From assembly GCA_015207365.1 (NCBI GenBank), contig JADEXA010000014.1, positions 57,423 to 121,422 of the forward strand: a stretch of 64,000 nucleotides of DNA, written 5' to 3'. Shown here one piece after another: positions 52,963 to 60,746 of the stretch (its first letter is position 1; every line of letters begins with the position of its first letter). The notes beneath the pieces were generated by a model that saw only the letters and a program-made list of their open reading frames with translations, ran no database searches and was not told where the DNA came from. The DNA is from Vacuolonema iberomarrocanum LEGE 07170. Lineage in GTDB: Bacteria > Cyanobacteriota > Cyanobacteriia > Elainellales > Elainellaceae. A program made the position numbers and the translations under genes.

Positions 52963-53832
52963 ATGGATCTCGATCGCTTCCGCGTCAAACCCGGCACGAA
53001 AGTCTCTCTCAAGGACTATGATCCCGCCTACACCGGAGACTATAAGAAGCAGGGAGCCAAAGACGCACTCAAAGCTGGGATCGAACAACTGGCTATCTAC
53101 CAGGACAAGCTTTACGCCCAAAATATCTACGCCTTGTTGTTAGTTTTTCAGGCCATGGATGCCGCTGGGAAAGATAGCACCATTAAGCATGTAATGTCGG
53201 GGGTCAACCCCCAGGGCTGTCAGGTGTTCAGCTTCAAAGCCCCTTCTGATGAGGAGCAAGACCATGATTATCTTTGGCGATCGATGCGGGCGCTGCCAGA
53301 GCGGGGACGCATTGGCATTCACAACCGCTCCTATTATGAAGAAGTGCTAGTGGTGCGCGTCCACCCCGAAATTTTGCAATCCCAACAACTTCCCCCCGAC
53401 CTAAAAAACGGGAAAAAGATTTGGAACCAACGGTTTGAGCAAATCAATTCCTTTGAAAAATATCTGTCGGAGAATGGAATTGTCACGCTCAAGTTTTACC
53501 TGAATGTGTCCTACAAGGAGCAGCGGAAGCGATTTCTCGATCGCATCGATCGCCCCGAAAAGAACTGGAAGTTCTCGATGCAGGATGTGAAGGAGCGATC
53601 GCACTGGAAGGACTACATGAAAGCCTATGAGGATATGTTTGCCCACACCAGCACCGACTGGGCCCCCTGGCACATTATCCCCGCCGACCACAAGTGGTTT
53701 ATGCGGCTAACCGTCGGCAATATCATCAACGACACCCTAAGCAAGTTGCACCTCCACTATCCCAATGTGAGTGACGAGCACCGCCAAGAGTTGCTCAAGG
53801 CCAGAGAATTGCTGCAGGCCGAGGAGGGCTGA
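52963..53832 (+). CDS. ppk2: Polyphosphate kinase 2 family protein
   Basis: Transfers phosphate between polyphosphate and nucleotides. The 289-residue product carries Walker A AMDAAGKDS (residues 64-72), the lid and Walker B region with RGRIGIHNRSYYEEVLVVRV (HNRS instead of the more usual FNRS), and LKFYLNVSYKEQRKRFLDRI, DWAPWHIIPADHKWFMRL. Length suits the single-domain PPK2 class that phosphorylates AMP/ADP. Which nucleotide it prefers cannot be told by eye. ATG 52963. Confidence 0.92.
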   Translation: MDLDRFRVKPGTKVSLKDYDPAYTGDYKKQGAKDALKAGIEQLAIYQDKLYAQNIYALLLVFQAMDAAGKDSTIKHVMSGVNPQGCQVFSFKAPSDEEQDHDYLWRSMRALPERGRIGIHNRSYYEEVLVVRVHPEILQSQQLPPDLKNGKKIWNQRFEQINSFEKYLSENGIVTLKFYLNVSYKEQRKRFLDRIDRPEKNWKFSMQDVKERSHWKDYMKAYEDMFAHTSTDWAPWHIIPADHKWFMRLTVGNIINDTLSKLHLHYPNVSDEHRQELLKARELLQAEEG

Positions 53833-54207
53833 ATCCACGCCCGACCTCGCCAAACATGCCATCACAGCAAAATGCCCTGCAGGGGGACTGCTTTGTCCTG
53901 ACTATCCGCGCTGCGTCTGGGTTATGCCAGGGGAAATGGAGGGGGATTTGGATGGAGCGATCGCATTTTCAGCAGTTTCGATATAAAATACTTTTGAAAG
54001 TTGACTGATCTTCATTGGGGCTAGCTAGGTTTAGAGCCTGTGAGTTCGGTCATCTTTGTTGTGAAAGCAGCAGGCATCTCGCTTGGTGGTCGTAGGTGTC
54101 TTCACGACCGTGCGATCGCTCAATGCATTTACGCCGATCCTTATAGGTGCCTGCATCGTTTGAATTTTTCCGTTTCCATTTGCTGTCGTCGATACTTCTA
54201 TCTGACT
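53833..54207. other. 375-base region upstream of sodN
   Basis: No credible gene. The reading frame open from 54040 upstream of the sodN ATG has no family-like sequence. The sodN promoter is expected here, but no clear box was found. Confidence 0.5.
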
Positions 54208-54663
54208 ATGCTGAAAAACATTGTTGCCAAGATTTCTGACCGTTTCCCCGCCGAAGCAGTGCATGCCCACTGCGATGGCCCTTGCGGCGTCTATGACCCC
54301 GCCGATGCACGGATCAAGGCCGAAGCAGTTCTGTCGATGACCAAGAAAATCCTTGATCTCGGCGCGCCCGATACCGTTGAGAAAGCCAACACCTTTGCTC
54401 GCTACACGGCGATCAAAGAGGAGCAAGCACAAAAAACTAAAGAGGAACTGCTAATCCTCTGGACGGACTACTTCAAGCCCGTTCACCTGGAAAAGTATCC
54501 CGACCTGCACGATACTTTCTGGAAAGCGACCAAGCTTTGCTCCGCCTGCAAGGTTGAAGTCAGCCTGGAGCATGCCAACGAGCTGATGGCCGCGGTTGAG
54601 AAGGTTCACAATATGTTCTGGGCCACGAAGGATCGTGTCGTGAACTTCTACAAGGCTAGCTAG
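54208..54663 (+). CDS. sodN: Nickel-type superoxide dismutase
   Basis: Converts superoxide to oxygen and peroxide with a nickel cofactor. ATG 54208 gives 151 residues. The first 20 (MLKNIVAKISDRFPAEAVHA) are the removable propeptide, and the mature enzyme begins HCDGPCGVYDP: His21, Cys22 and Cys26 (with the new amino-terminus) are the Ni-hook ligands and Tyr29 is the conserved gate. The rest is the normal four-helix bundle (AEAVLSMTKKILDLG; HDTFWKATKLCSACKVEVSL). An intrinsic terminator follows. The maturation protease sodX lies 1.1 kb downstream, separated by two minus-strand genes. Confidence 0.96.
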   Translation: MLKNIVAKISDRFPAEAVHAHCDGPCGVYDPADARIKAEAVLSMTKKILDLGAPDTVEKANTFARYTAIKEEQAQKTKEELLILWTDYFKPVHLEKYPDLHDTFWKATKLCSACKVEVSLEHANELMAAVEKVHNMFWATKDRVVNFYKAS

Positions 54664-54736
54664 ACGTTGGCTTCAGCCAATTGATTCTCGCGAATAATTG
54701 AATCCAGCACCGCTTTTATAAAGTTTGGCTGGATTG

Positions 54737-54766
54737 AAAAGGGGCACGGGTTGCCCCCTTTTTTAT
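54737..54766 (+). terminator. Intrinsic terminator after sodN
   Basis: AAGGGGCA (54739-54746) pairs with TGCCCC (54752-54757) and TT, followed by a T-run. It prevents read-through to the next genes. Confidence 0.8.
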
Positions 54767-54891
54767 GTGGGAGGGGGCGATCGCACACATCTTCTTGATT
54801 GCGCCGAACTCAACTGACCGAGTTCAACACTGACGGCATCAAAACGATTGTCTCCAGGATTTCACTCGAGCCAACTCAAACGGCAGTACCT

Positions 54892-55119
54892 CTAGGTTGA
54901 GCGACGGCTCGTTTCCTCTGCTTTGCTACCAGCACCTTTCACTTGCCGACTCCAACGGGCAGTTATACCGTCCTTTGGAGGCAAGCTAACCACTTTTCTG
55001 CCGCCTTCTGTCTGCTTTTTCTGCAAGTCAGCAAAAATTTTCTTCAAGTCATAGTTAAAAGACTGAGCATATCTCTCTCGAATGCTACGGATTTCTTCCA
55101 CAATTTCGTCATGCCACAT
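54892..55119 (-). CDS. Small partner protein of the PIN-domain gene
   Basis: A 75-residue basic protein: MWHDEIVEEIRSIRERYAQS opening, then FNYDLKKIFADLQKKQTEGG and a tail rich in Arg/Ser (KGAGSKAEETSRRST). The N-terminal motif EEIRSIREXYA is common in antitoxin-like partners of cyanobacterial PIN genes. It follows the PIN gene directly on the minus strand, its ATG (55119) three bases after the toxin stop. Order (toxin first) is reversed from classical VapBC. Function is inferred. Confidence 0.6.
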   Translation of the reverse strand: MWHDEIVEEIRSIRERYAQSFNYDLKKIFADLQKKQTEGGRKVVSLPPKDGITARWSRQVKGAGSKAEETSRRST

Positions 55120-55122
55120 GGA

Positions 55123-55596
55123 TTACTCTCCTAGTAATTCATAAGGGGTACAAATGAGCGGTAGCTGATAGCCACAGTCTAGACTGACCTCGGCAAGCTT
55201 TCGCTGGATCTGAGCATTCGCAATATGCTTACAGTTCCACGTTAGCAAGTAATCCATCCCATGAACGGTAGCGACAGCAATATGGATAGCATCAACCTCT
55301 GCTTTAGAAGGTAAATTGCTACGGCCTAAAAACTGGGCGGCTAATGCTTCTACATTCTGATTCAGATCTAGCAACGGATATTCACGAGCAATGGCTAGAC
55401 GTTGTGCAGCAACGTCTTCATCCCCTTGAGCTGTCTCTATTAAAACTGCTTGAGAAACATATAAAGTGAAGTCTTGTCTGCGAGACTCCCACCAATTTCT
55501 GGTCAGTTCGATATTCGCAGCTACGATAAGATCTCTACTTGATCTCGCTGTCAAATAGCCTAGAATGCTAGTTTCAACATAAACAGTTTCATTCAT
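55123..55596 (-). CDS. PIN-domain protein, putative toxin
   Basis: A 157-residue PIN-fold nuclease from ATG 55596 (MNETVYVETSILGYLTARSS). Acidic residues occur in VYVETSILGYL (Glu in place of the usual Asp), VSQAVLIETAQGD, KAEVDAIHIAVATVHG and YLLTWNCKHIAN. The EXT/DAXHIA pattern is typical of a cyanobacterial PIN subgroup. It forms an operon with the small gene downstream and lies between sodN and sodX, breaking a usual neighbourhood. Likely a mobile toxin-antitoxin module. Confidence 0.8.
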   Translation of the reverse strand: MNETVYVETSILGYLTARSSRDLIVAANIELTRNWWESRRQDFTLYVSQAVLIETAQGDEDVAAQRLAIAREYPLLDLNQNVEALAAQFLGRSNLPSKAEVDAIHIAVATVHGMDYLLTWNCKHIANAQIQRKLAEVSLDCGYQLPLICTPYELLGE

Positions 55597-55741
55597 GAAG
55601 ATCAACAGTTTTATCTAATGCTGTTTCTTAAATGAGCCAAGTAGAAATGAACCAATTAGAACACCAGACGTTGATATTTGAAAGTATGCCACTGCCTCCC
55701 AATATGGCTCAATATGCTTGCAGTATTTGCGTATCGTTGTG

Positions 55742-56098
55742 ATGGATAAGAACGCGTTGCCTGGGGCGAACTGGCGAGAATTTTTGTTATGGCTGGTGGG
55801 GCAGCGGCGGCGGTTTCGCGTGACGGGGCAGTCGATGGTGCCTTTGTTGCAGCCCCAGGAAGAGGTATTGGCGGATCCCCGTGCTTATCGTGATGCGGCT
55901 CCGGAGCCGGGGGAGATTGTGGTGGCAGAGCACCCCGATCGCCCAAGGTTCTGGCTAGTGAAGCGGGTCTTGTTTGTGCGCGAGAACGGCGACTGTGTGT
56001 TGGTGGGCGATAACTCCGATGCCAGCACTGATAGCCGCGCTTTCGGGGCCGTGCCTGCCGCAAAAATTTTGGGTCGCGTGACGAGCCGCTTTTCCTAA
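55742..56098 (+). CDS. sodX: Nickel-type superoxide dismutase maturation protease
   Basis: A signal-peptidase-like serine protease that removes the SodN propeptide to expose its nickel-binding histidine. ATG 55742 gives 118 residues. The Ser/Lys dyad is Ser31 (RVTGQSMVPLL) and Lys74 (WLVKRVLFV), and GDNSDASTDSRAFGAVP near the end matches the S26-type box. There is no strong membrane anchor, as for SodX. An in-frame start at 55718 would add MQYLRIVV. Its partner sodN lies upstream on the same strand. Confidence 0.92.
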   Translation: MDKNALPGANWREFLLWLVGQRRRFRVTGQSMVPLLQPQEEVLADPRAYRDAAPEPGEIVVAEHPDRPRFWLVKRVLFVRENGDCVLVGDNSDASTDSRAFGAVPAAKILGRVTSRFS

Positions 56099-56307
56099 GC
56101 CCCGTAAGGGAAAGCAGAAGTTTGACAGCCTGTCTTTTGACTTTGGCGATCGCCGTCCCCAAAAATGAAGTGTTTGTAGTCAGCCTGAAAGAACAGTAGG
56201 GTTGGTGCTCTGCTTGCCTCAAGCCTGTAGCAGCATCAGCAAGCATCTACTCGTTTTTTCACTGGCTCTCATTTGTTGTCTCACAAGTCGTTCACGCCCC
56301 CTTCGCT

Positions 56308-57261
56308 ATGTCATTCATTCAACGTCTTGCAGCGATCGCTCTCACGTCTCTGCCCTTTGCAGCGATCGCTCCCGCTAGTCTGGCTCAAACGGCTGAAACC
56401 CAATCCGTGCGCCTCCAGTTTCAGGGCATGGTGGGAGAGGAAGCTTTCTCCTGTGAGTCGACCTACGCAGGGCTGGGAACCATGGAGAGCACTGTTGCTG
56501 TGACCGATTTTCGGCTTTATGTGTCGGATGTGCAGTTGATCAACGAAGCGGGCGATCGCGTTCCGGTCATGCTGGAGCAGGATGGCGTGTGGCAATACGA
56601 AGACGTCGCCCTGCTCGACTTCGAGGATCGCTCGGGCACTTGCACCAATGGCACCCCCGAAATCCGGACTGAGGTCGTCGGCACCGTTCCTACCGGAACC
56701 TATACAGGCATCGAGTTTACCCTGGGTGTTCCGTTTGAACTGAACCATAACGATGCGACCCTGGCTCCTTCCCCCCTCAATCTCACCTCGATGTGGTGGA
56801 ACTGGCAGGGCGGCTACAAGTTCGTTCGCATCGACCTGGAAAACGAAATGATGATGGGAGATGTGCCCCAAACCCAGCAGCATTCACCCCATGATGGTCA
56901 CGGCGGCGAGCACGGCGGCGAGCACGGCGGTGACCACGACGGCATGGCGCAAGGCTTTCTGATTCACCTGGGCAGCACCGCTTGTCAGTTGGAAGGCGAC
57001 GCGATGAGTCCGACAACGGCCTGTGGAAACCCCAATACCTCGATCATCACGTTTGAAGACTTTGACCCGACGAGTGATGTGATCGTGGCCGATCTTGCGG
57101 CACTGGTGGCCGATAGCAATCTGATGACGAATGAGCCAGATACCGCGCTTGGCTGTATGTCAGGCCCCGACGATGGCGATTGCCTCGGCATTCTCCACAA
57201 CTTTGGTCTCTCTCACTCTGAGCAAGCATCCTCTGGCCAAACATTTTTTAGAATCAAGTAG
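56308..57261 (+). CDS. mbnP: MbnP-family copper-binding protein (metallo-mystery pair)
   Basis: A 317-residue secreted protein with a signal peptide cleaved after about ASLAQ (residue 27). It matches MbnP proteins: six cysteines (49, 112, 226, 239, 283, 292), the Trp-rich SMWWNWQGGYKFVRID (Trp163, 164, 166), FELNHNDATL, and the C-terminal DCLGILHNFGL. A His-rich loop (192-210: six His in a GEHGG pattern) is extra and suggests added metal binding. In a studied case MbnH oxidises a Trp of MbnP to kynurenine and MbnP then binds copper; which Trp here is unknown. The gene is directly followed by the diheme partner. Confidence 0.9.
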   Translation: MSFIQRLAAIALTSLPFAAIAPASLAQTAETQSVRLQFQGMVGEEAFSCESTYAGLGTMESTVAVTDFRLYVSDVQLINEAGDRVPVMLEQDGVWQYEDVALLDFEDRSGTCTNGTPEIRTEVVGTVPTGTYTGIEFTLGVPFELNHNDATLAPSPLNLTSMWWNWQGGYKFVRIDLENEMMMGDVPQTQQHSPHDGHGGEHGGEHGGDHDGMAQGFLIHLGSTACQLEGDAMSPTTACGNPNTSIITFEDFDPTSDVIVADLAALVADSNLMTNEPDTALGCMSGPDDGDCLGILHNFGLSHSEQASSGQTFFRIK

Positions 57262-57290
57262 GTGTTGGGTCACGGGCGATCGCCAAATTG

Positions 57291-57320
57291 AGAACGCAGA
57301 TAAACGCAGATGAACGCGGA
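57291..57320. repeat. GCAGATAAACGC intergenic repeat
   Basis: AGAACGCAGATAAACGCAGA and TGAACGCGGA lie between mbnP and mbnH, an untouched copy of the unit clustered at 15445. It could act as a spacer or structural element between two partner genes. Confidence 0.6.
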
Positions 57321-57420
57321 CACCAACCGAATTTTCAAAGCTCTGTCGGATTGATCTCTCTGATTGCCTTATCGTTTTCTGCTACGGACTAGCCACTTGT
57401 TACCTTTTCTTGCTTTGCCT

Positions 57421-58620
57421 GTGAATCATCGTCGCTGGAAAACCTGGGGACTGCTTGGCCTCCTTGCTTTTTGCCTATCCATTGGGTTGAGCCGAGCCAT
57501 GGCTGTGGAACCTCCTGTCATGTCGGAGGGGGCGATCGCCGCTGACTATGAGTGGCACCTGCCCGACTGGATGCCGCGACCACTGGTTCCCGAAGACAAT
57601 CCCATGTCAACGGAGAAGGTGGCGCTGGGGCGGCGCTTGTTTTACGACACGCGCCTATCGGTGACACGGGACTTTTCCTGTGGCACCTGCCATTTGCAAT
57701 CCCTGGCGTTTACCGATGGCAAGACCGTGGGCGTTGGGGCGACAGGGGAAGCCCATCCCCGCAACTCCATGAGCCTGACGAATGTGGCCTACAGTTCGGT
57801 GCTGACTTGGGCCAATCCGCTGATGCAGGATTTGGAAACCCAGAGCCTGGTGCCGCTGTTTGGGGAGCATCCGGTGGAAATGGGTATGGCTGGGCGGGAA
57901 GGGGAAATCCTCGCGATGTTGCAGGAGGATGAGTCCTACGCAGAACTCTTTCCCACCGCCTTTGATGCGGAGGCCGATCCCTTTACGATTCGGAATATCA
58001 CCAAGGCGATCGCCGCGTTCGAGCGCGTCTTGATTTCGGGTAACTCTCCTTATGATCGCTATCGCTACGGCGGCGATTCCAACGCCATTTCTGCGTCGGC
58101 GAAGCGCGGCGAAGCGCTATTCAACAGTGAACGACTGGAGTGCTTCCATTGCCATAGCGGGTTCAACTTTTCGGATTCGGTGATGCACGAGCGATCGCCC
58201 TTCCGCGAGATTGCTTTCCACAACACGGGTCTCTACAACATTGATGGGAATGGAGCCTACCCGCCGGAAAATCCAGGGCTTTATGAAATTACGGATGATC
58301 CGGCCCATATGGGGCATTTCAAAGCTCCGACCCTGCGGAATGTGGCGGTGACGGCTCCCTACATGCATGATGGCAGCATTGCCACGCTGGAGGAGGCGAT
58401 CGCCCACTACGCCGCTGCCGGACGCAGCATTGAGAGTGGCGAGTTTGCCGGAGTCGGTAGCGAGAATCCGCTCAAGAGCATCTTTGTAGTGGGTTTTGAA
58501 TTGACCGATCAGGAGCATGAGGATGTGCTGGCGTTCCTCAACAGCCTCACCGATGACGAGTTTCTGCAAGACCCGGCCTTGAGTGATCCGTGGGATGGAG
58601 AAGAAGAGGGCGATCGCTGA
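57421..58620 (+). CDS. mbnH: MbnH-like diheme cytochrome c peroxidase family enzyme
   Basis: Periplasmic diheme enzyme of the bacterial cytochrome c peroxidase/MauG superfamily that is expected to modify MbnP. Two heme sites are clear: CGTCH (FSCGTCHLQSLAFTDGK) and CFHCH (LECFHCHSGFNFSD). Further matches are LGRRLFYDTRLS, RNITKAIAAFERVLISG, FKAPTLRNVAVTAPYMHDGS (C-terminal heme ligand Met/His region) and LTDQEHEDVLAFLNSL. GTG 57421 gives a clean signal peptide (MNHRRWKTWGLLGLLAFCLS followed by IGLSRAMA); an upstream TTG at 57364 would give a longer, odd N-terminus. Its stop overlaps the next ATG by one base. Confidence 0.9.
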   Translation: MNHRRWKTWGLLGLLAFCLSIGLSRAMAVEPPVMSEGAIAADYEWHLPDWMPRPLVPEDNPMSTEKVALGRRLFYDTRLSVTRDFSCGTCHLQSLAFTDGKTVGVGATGEAHPRNSMSLTNVAYSSVLTWANPLMQDLETQSLVPLFGEHPVEMGMAGREGEILAMLQEDESYAELFPTAFDAEADPFTIRNITKAIAAFERVLISGNSPYDRYRYGGDSNAISASAKRGEALFNSERLECFHCHSGFNFSDSVMHERSPFREIAFHNTGLYNIDGNGAYPPENPGLYEITDDPAHMGHFKAPTLRNVAVTAPYMHDGSIATLEEAIAHYAAAGRSIESGEFAGVGSENPLKSIFVVGFELTDQEHEDVLAFLNSLTDDEFLQDPALSDPWDGEEEGDR

Positions 58621-59951
58621 TGCAACCTATCGACCTAATCCTCATTTTTAGCCTCGGCTTCTTCGGCAGTTTTGGCCATTGCGTGGGCATGTGTGGCCCG
58701 ATTAGCGTGGCGTTTTCCCTATCTCAAAAGAACAAAACAGCCCCTTCGCCAAACGGAACCGCTTCAGCGACCCCATCAAGCGGACGCTTCTCACAGCTTT
58801 GGTTCAACCTGCTGCTCAACCTGGGACGCATCCTCAGCTACGCCCTAGTAGGGGCTGGAATCGGTGCATTGGGGTCGGTCTTGGTTGCCAGCGGACAGGT
58901 AGCAGGAGTCGGCAGTGATTTTCGGCGGATCATCGCCATCCTCACCGGATTGATGCTGATCTGGTTTGGGCTGGTGCAAATCAATCCCCAGGTTTTGCCG
59001 AAAATCCCGCTGCTCAACCCGATGGCTCAAGGCAAATTGCACGATCGCCTCAATCGCGCCATGTCTGCCCTTTCTCTCAAAACGGCGGCGGGCACACCTC
59101 TATTACTGGGCATGGTGTGGGGGCTGATCCCCTGCGGCTTTCTCTACGCCGCCCAAATCAAAGCAGCGGAAACGACGGATATGGTGCAGGGTAGCCTGAC
59201 CATGCTGGCGTTTGGACTGGGAACGCTGCCTACTATGCTAGGTGTCGGGTTGGTCAGCGGTTGGCTCAGTCGCGATCGCCGCAGCCAACTCTTCCGCATG
59301 GGCGGCTGGATCACGCTCCTGATCGGCGTGCTCACCGTCTTGCGCACGGGAGACAGCATGGTGGATTACACCGGCTACGGTGCCATCCTCTGTCTGATCC
59401 TTACCCTCGTTGCTCGCCCCCTCAGCCGCCTTTGGCCCACACCTATGCGCTACCGTCGGGCGCTCGGGGTCGGGGCCTTTGTCCTCTCCCTAGCACACAC
59501 CGTCCATATGCTGGAACATAGCTGGGGCTGGAATTTTCAAGCGATCGCTTTTCTCATTCCTCGACACCAGTGGGGCATTGCCTTTGGCGCAGTGTCGTTG
59601 GCACTGATGGTTCCTCTCACGCTAACTAGCTTCGACTGGGCGCAACGGCGCATGGGGCGGCAGTGGCGATCACTTCATCTCCTGGCCATTCCAGCACTGT
59701 TTCTGGCTGCCGTTCATTGTCTTCTGGTCGGAACGCGCTTCCTCGGTCGGGTGCAACTCACCTGGGTCAACACCGTCATGATCGGCGGCTTGGCGATCGC
59801 TCTGCTATTTGTAGTGTTGGTGCGATCGCGCGTCCTCTGGCGTTGGCTTTCCCTGGAACGCTACTACGTTCCGCCGATTGTTGCGCCTGCATCTACTGTT
59901 GTATCCAATGCTGAACCCTATGACTCAACCCTTTCGTCACCCAAGCGCTAA
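58620..59951 (+). CDS. TauE/SafE-family membrane protein with HC-MC motif
   Basis: A 443-residue polytopic membrane protein. The first helix carries GHCVGMCGPISVAF, where His, two Cys and Met form a soft-metal-binding pattern typical of SafE proteins found next to copper and cbb3-oxidase assembly genes. Later helices include TAAGTPLLLGMVWGLIPCGF (a repeated Pro-Cys motif). Beyond about residue 270 there is a second block of helices (MVPLTLTSFDWAQRRMGRQW; LLAIPALFLAAVHCLLVG) resembling a ferric-reductase-like transmembrane core, so the protein may be a fusion. Its ATG overlaps the mbnH stop (TGATG), and its end overlaps the next gene. Confidence 0.87.
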   Translation: MQPIDLILIFSLGFFGSFGHCVGMCGPISVAFSLSQKNKTAPSPNGTASATPSSGRFSQLWFNLLLNLGRILSYALVGAGIGALGSVLVASGQVAGVGSDFRRIIAILTGLMLIWFGLVQINPQVLPKIPLLNPMAQGKLHDRLNRAMSALSLKTAAGTPLLLGMVWGLIPCGFLYAAQIKAAETTDMVQGSLTMLAFGLGTLPTMLGVGLVSGWLSRDRRSQLFRMGGWITLLIGVLTVLRTGDSMVDYTGYGAILCLILTLVARPLSRLWPTPMRYRRALGVGAFVLSLAHTVHMLEHSWGWNFQAIAFLIPRHQWGIAFGAVSLALMVPLTLTSFDWAQRRMGRQWRSLHLLAIPALFLAAVHCLLVGTRFLGRVQLTWVNTVMIGGLAIALLFVVLVRSRVLWRWLSLERYYVPPIVAPASTVVSNAEPYDSTLSSPKR

Positions 59952-60396
59952 ACTCGCCCTTGCCGGTTTGCTGGGAGCTTTTGGAGTAGGGGCGATCGCC
60001 AACCTCCCCTTGGTTCCCTCCGCAGCCACCGCCCACCAGGTCGAAATTTCCGGCGATGTCGGCGGCACCATTCACATCGAACCCAACGATACTCCCCGCG
60101 CCGGAGAGACCAACCTCACCTGGTTCGCCCTTACCCGACGCGGCGGTCGTCTAATCCCCCTGACGTCTTGTAACTGTCAGGTTGCGGTCTATTCCCAGCA
60201 CCATAGTTCCAGTGATGCGCCTGTTAGCCAGCCCAACCTGTTCGCCGTCTCCGCTGAAGGCTATGAAGGTATCCCCGGAGCAAATATCACGTTTCCCCGG
60301 GCGGGCAGTTATGAAGTTGTGCTGCGGGGTCGCCCCATCGTGTCGGGTGACTTTGCACCTTTTGAACTTCGCTTTCCCATCACTGTTGCCCGCTAG
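59920..60396 (+). CDS. Secreted protein with predicted N-terminal His in the mature form
   Basis: A 158-residue product from ATG 59920 (MTQPFRHPSAK; ATG 59908 is an alternative). It overlaps the SafE gene end by 32 bases, so it is the fourth gene of the operon. The signal peptide (LALAGLLGAFGVGAIANLP) ends AATA, and the mature protein would start HQVEISGDVGGTIHIEPNDT. An amino-terminal His plus later His is the copper-binding arrangement of CopC-like and LPMO-type proteins. A second soft-metal site is TSCNCQVAVYSQHHSSSD. The strands fit an Ig-like beta-sandwich (AGSYEVVLRGRPI). I know no named family for it. Confidence 0.7.
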   Translation: MTQPFRHPSAKLALAGLLGAFGVGAIANLPLVPSAATAHQVEISGDVGGTIHIEPNDTPRAGETNLTWFALTRRGGRLIPLTSCNCQVAVYSQHHSSSDAPVSQPNLFAVSAEGYEGIPGANITFPRAGSYEVVLRGRPIVSGDFAPFELRFPITVAR

Positions 60397-60746
60397 CCAT
60401 ACGGCTGTAGGAATTTGTGTGAGGGGGTGGTGACTGCGATCGCCACCCCTTCACGTATCGAGCACGGGGATCGTCTCTTTGATATCCTCTAGTAAAATCT
60501 ATGCTTCATATAGCATTTCTCCTGCAACCTCTTGCTAGAAATATGAAGGTTTTGCATGCGTCATCCGTCTTTGGAATTGCGCCAAAACTTTGCCGAAAGG
60601 TATTTCGAGTACAGAAATAAAATCGGATCGTGCTTCCGCAAAGTGCGAATTACTTGCAATAACTGATTCTTGTTGCGAATGGCTTAAGATTCACTTAAGA
60701 TAGGGGTACAGACTTTAATATCGCCATATCAGAATGGTGGACGGCT
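60397..60746. other. 350-base region between the metal operon and perR
   Basis: A stable hairpin (about 60417-60452, GGGGTGG against CCACCCC) without a T-run follows the operon. The right part holds the candidate perR operator. No gene was seen. Confidence 0.5.
60683..60701 (+). promoter_or_regulatory. Candidate PerR/Fur operator: CTTAAGAT direct repeat
   Basis: CTTAAGAT occurs at 60683-60690 and 60694-60701, one helical turn apart, 46 bases before the regulator's ATG. Each unit contains the palindrome CTTAAG. It fits an autoregulatory site, but no consensus has been tested. Confidence 0.35.
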
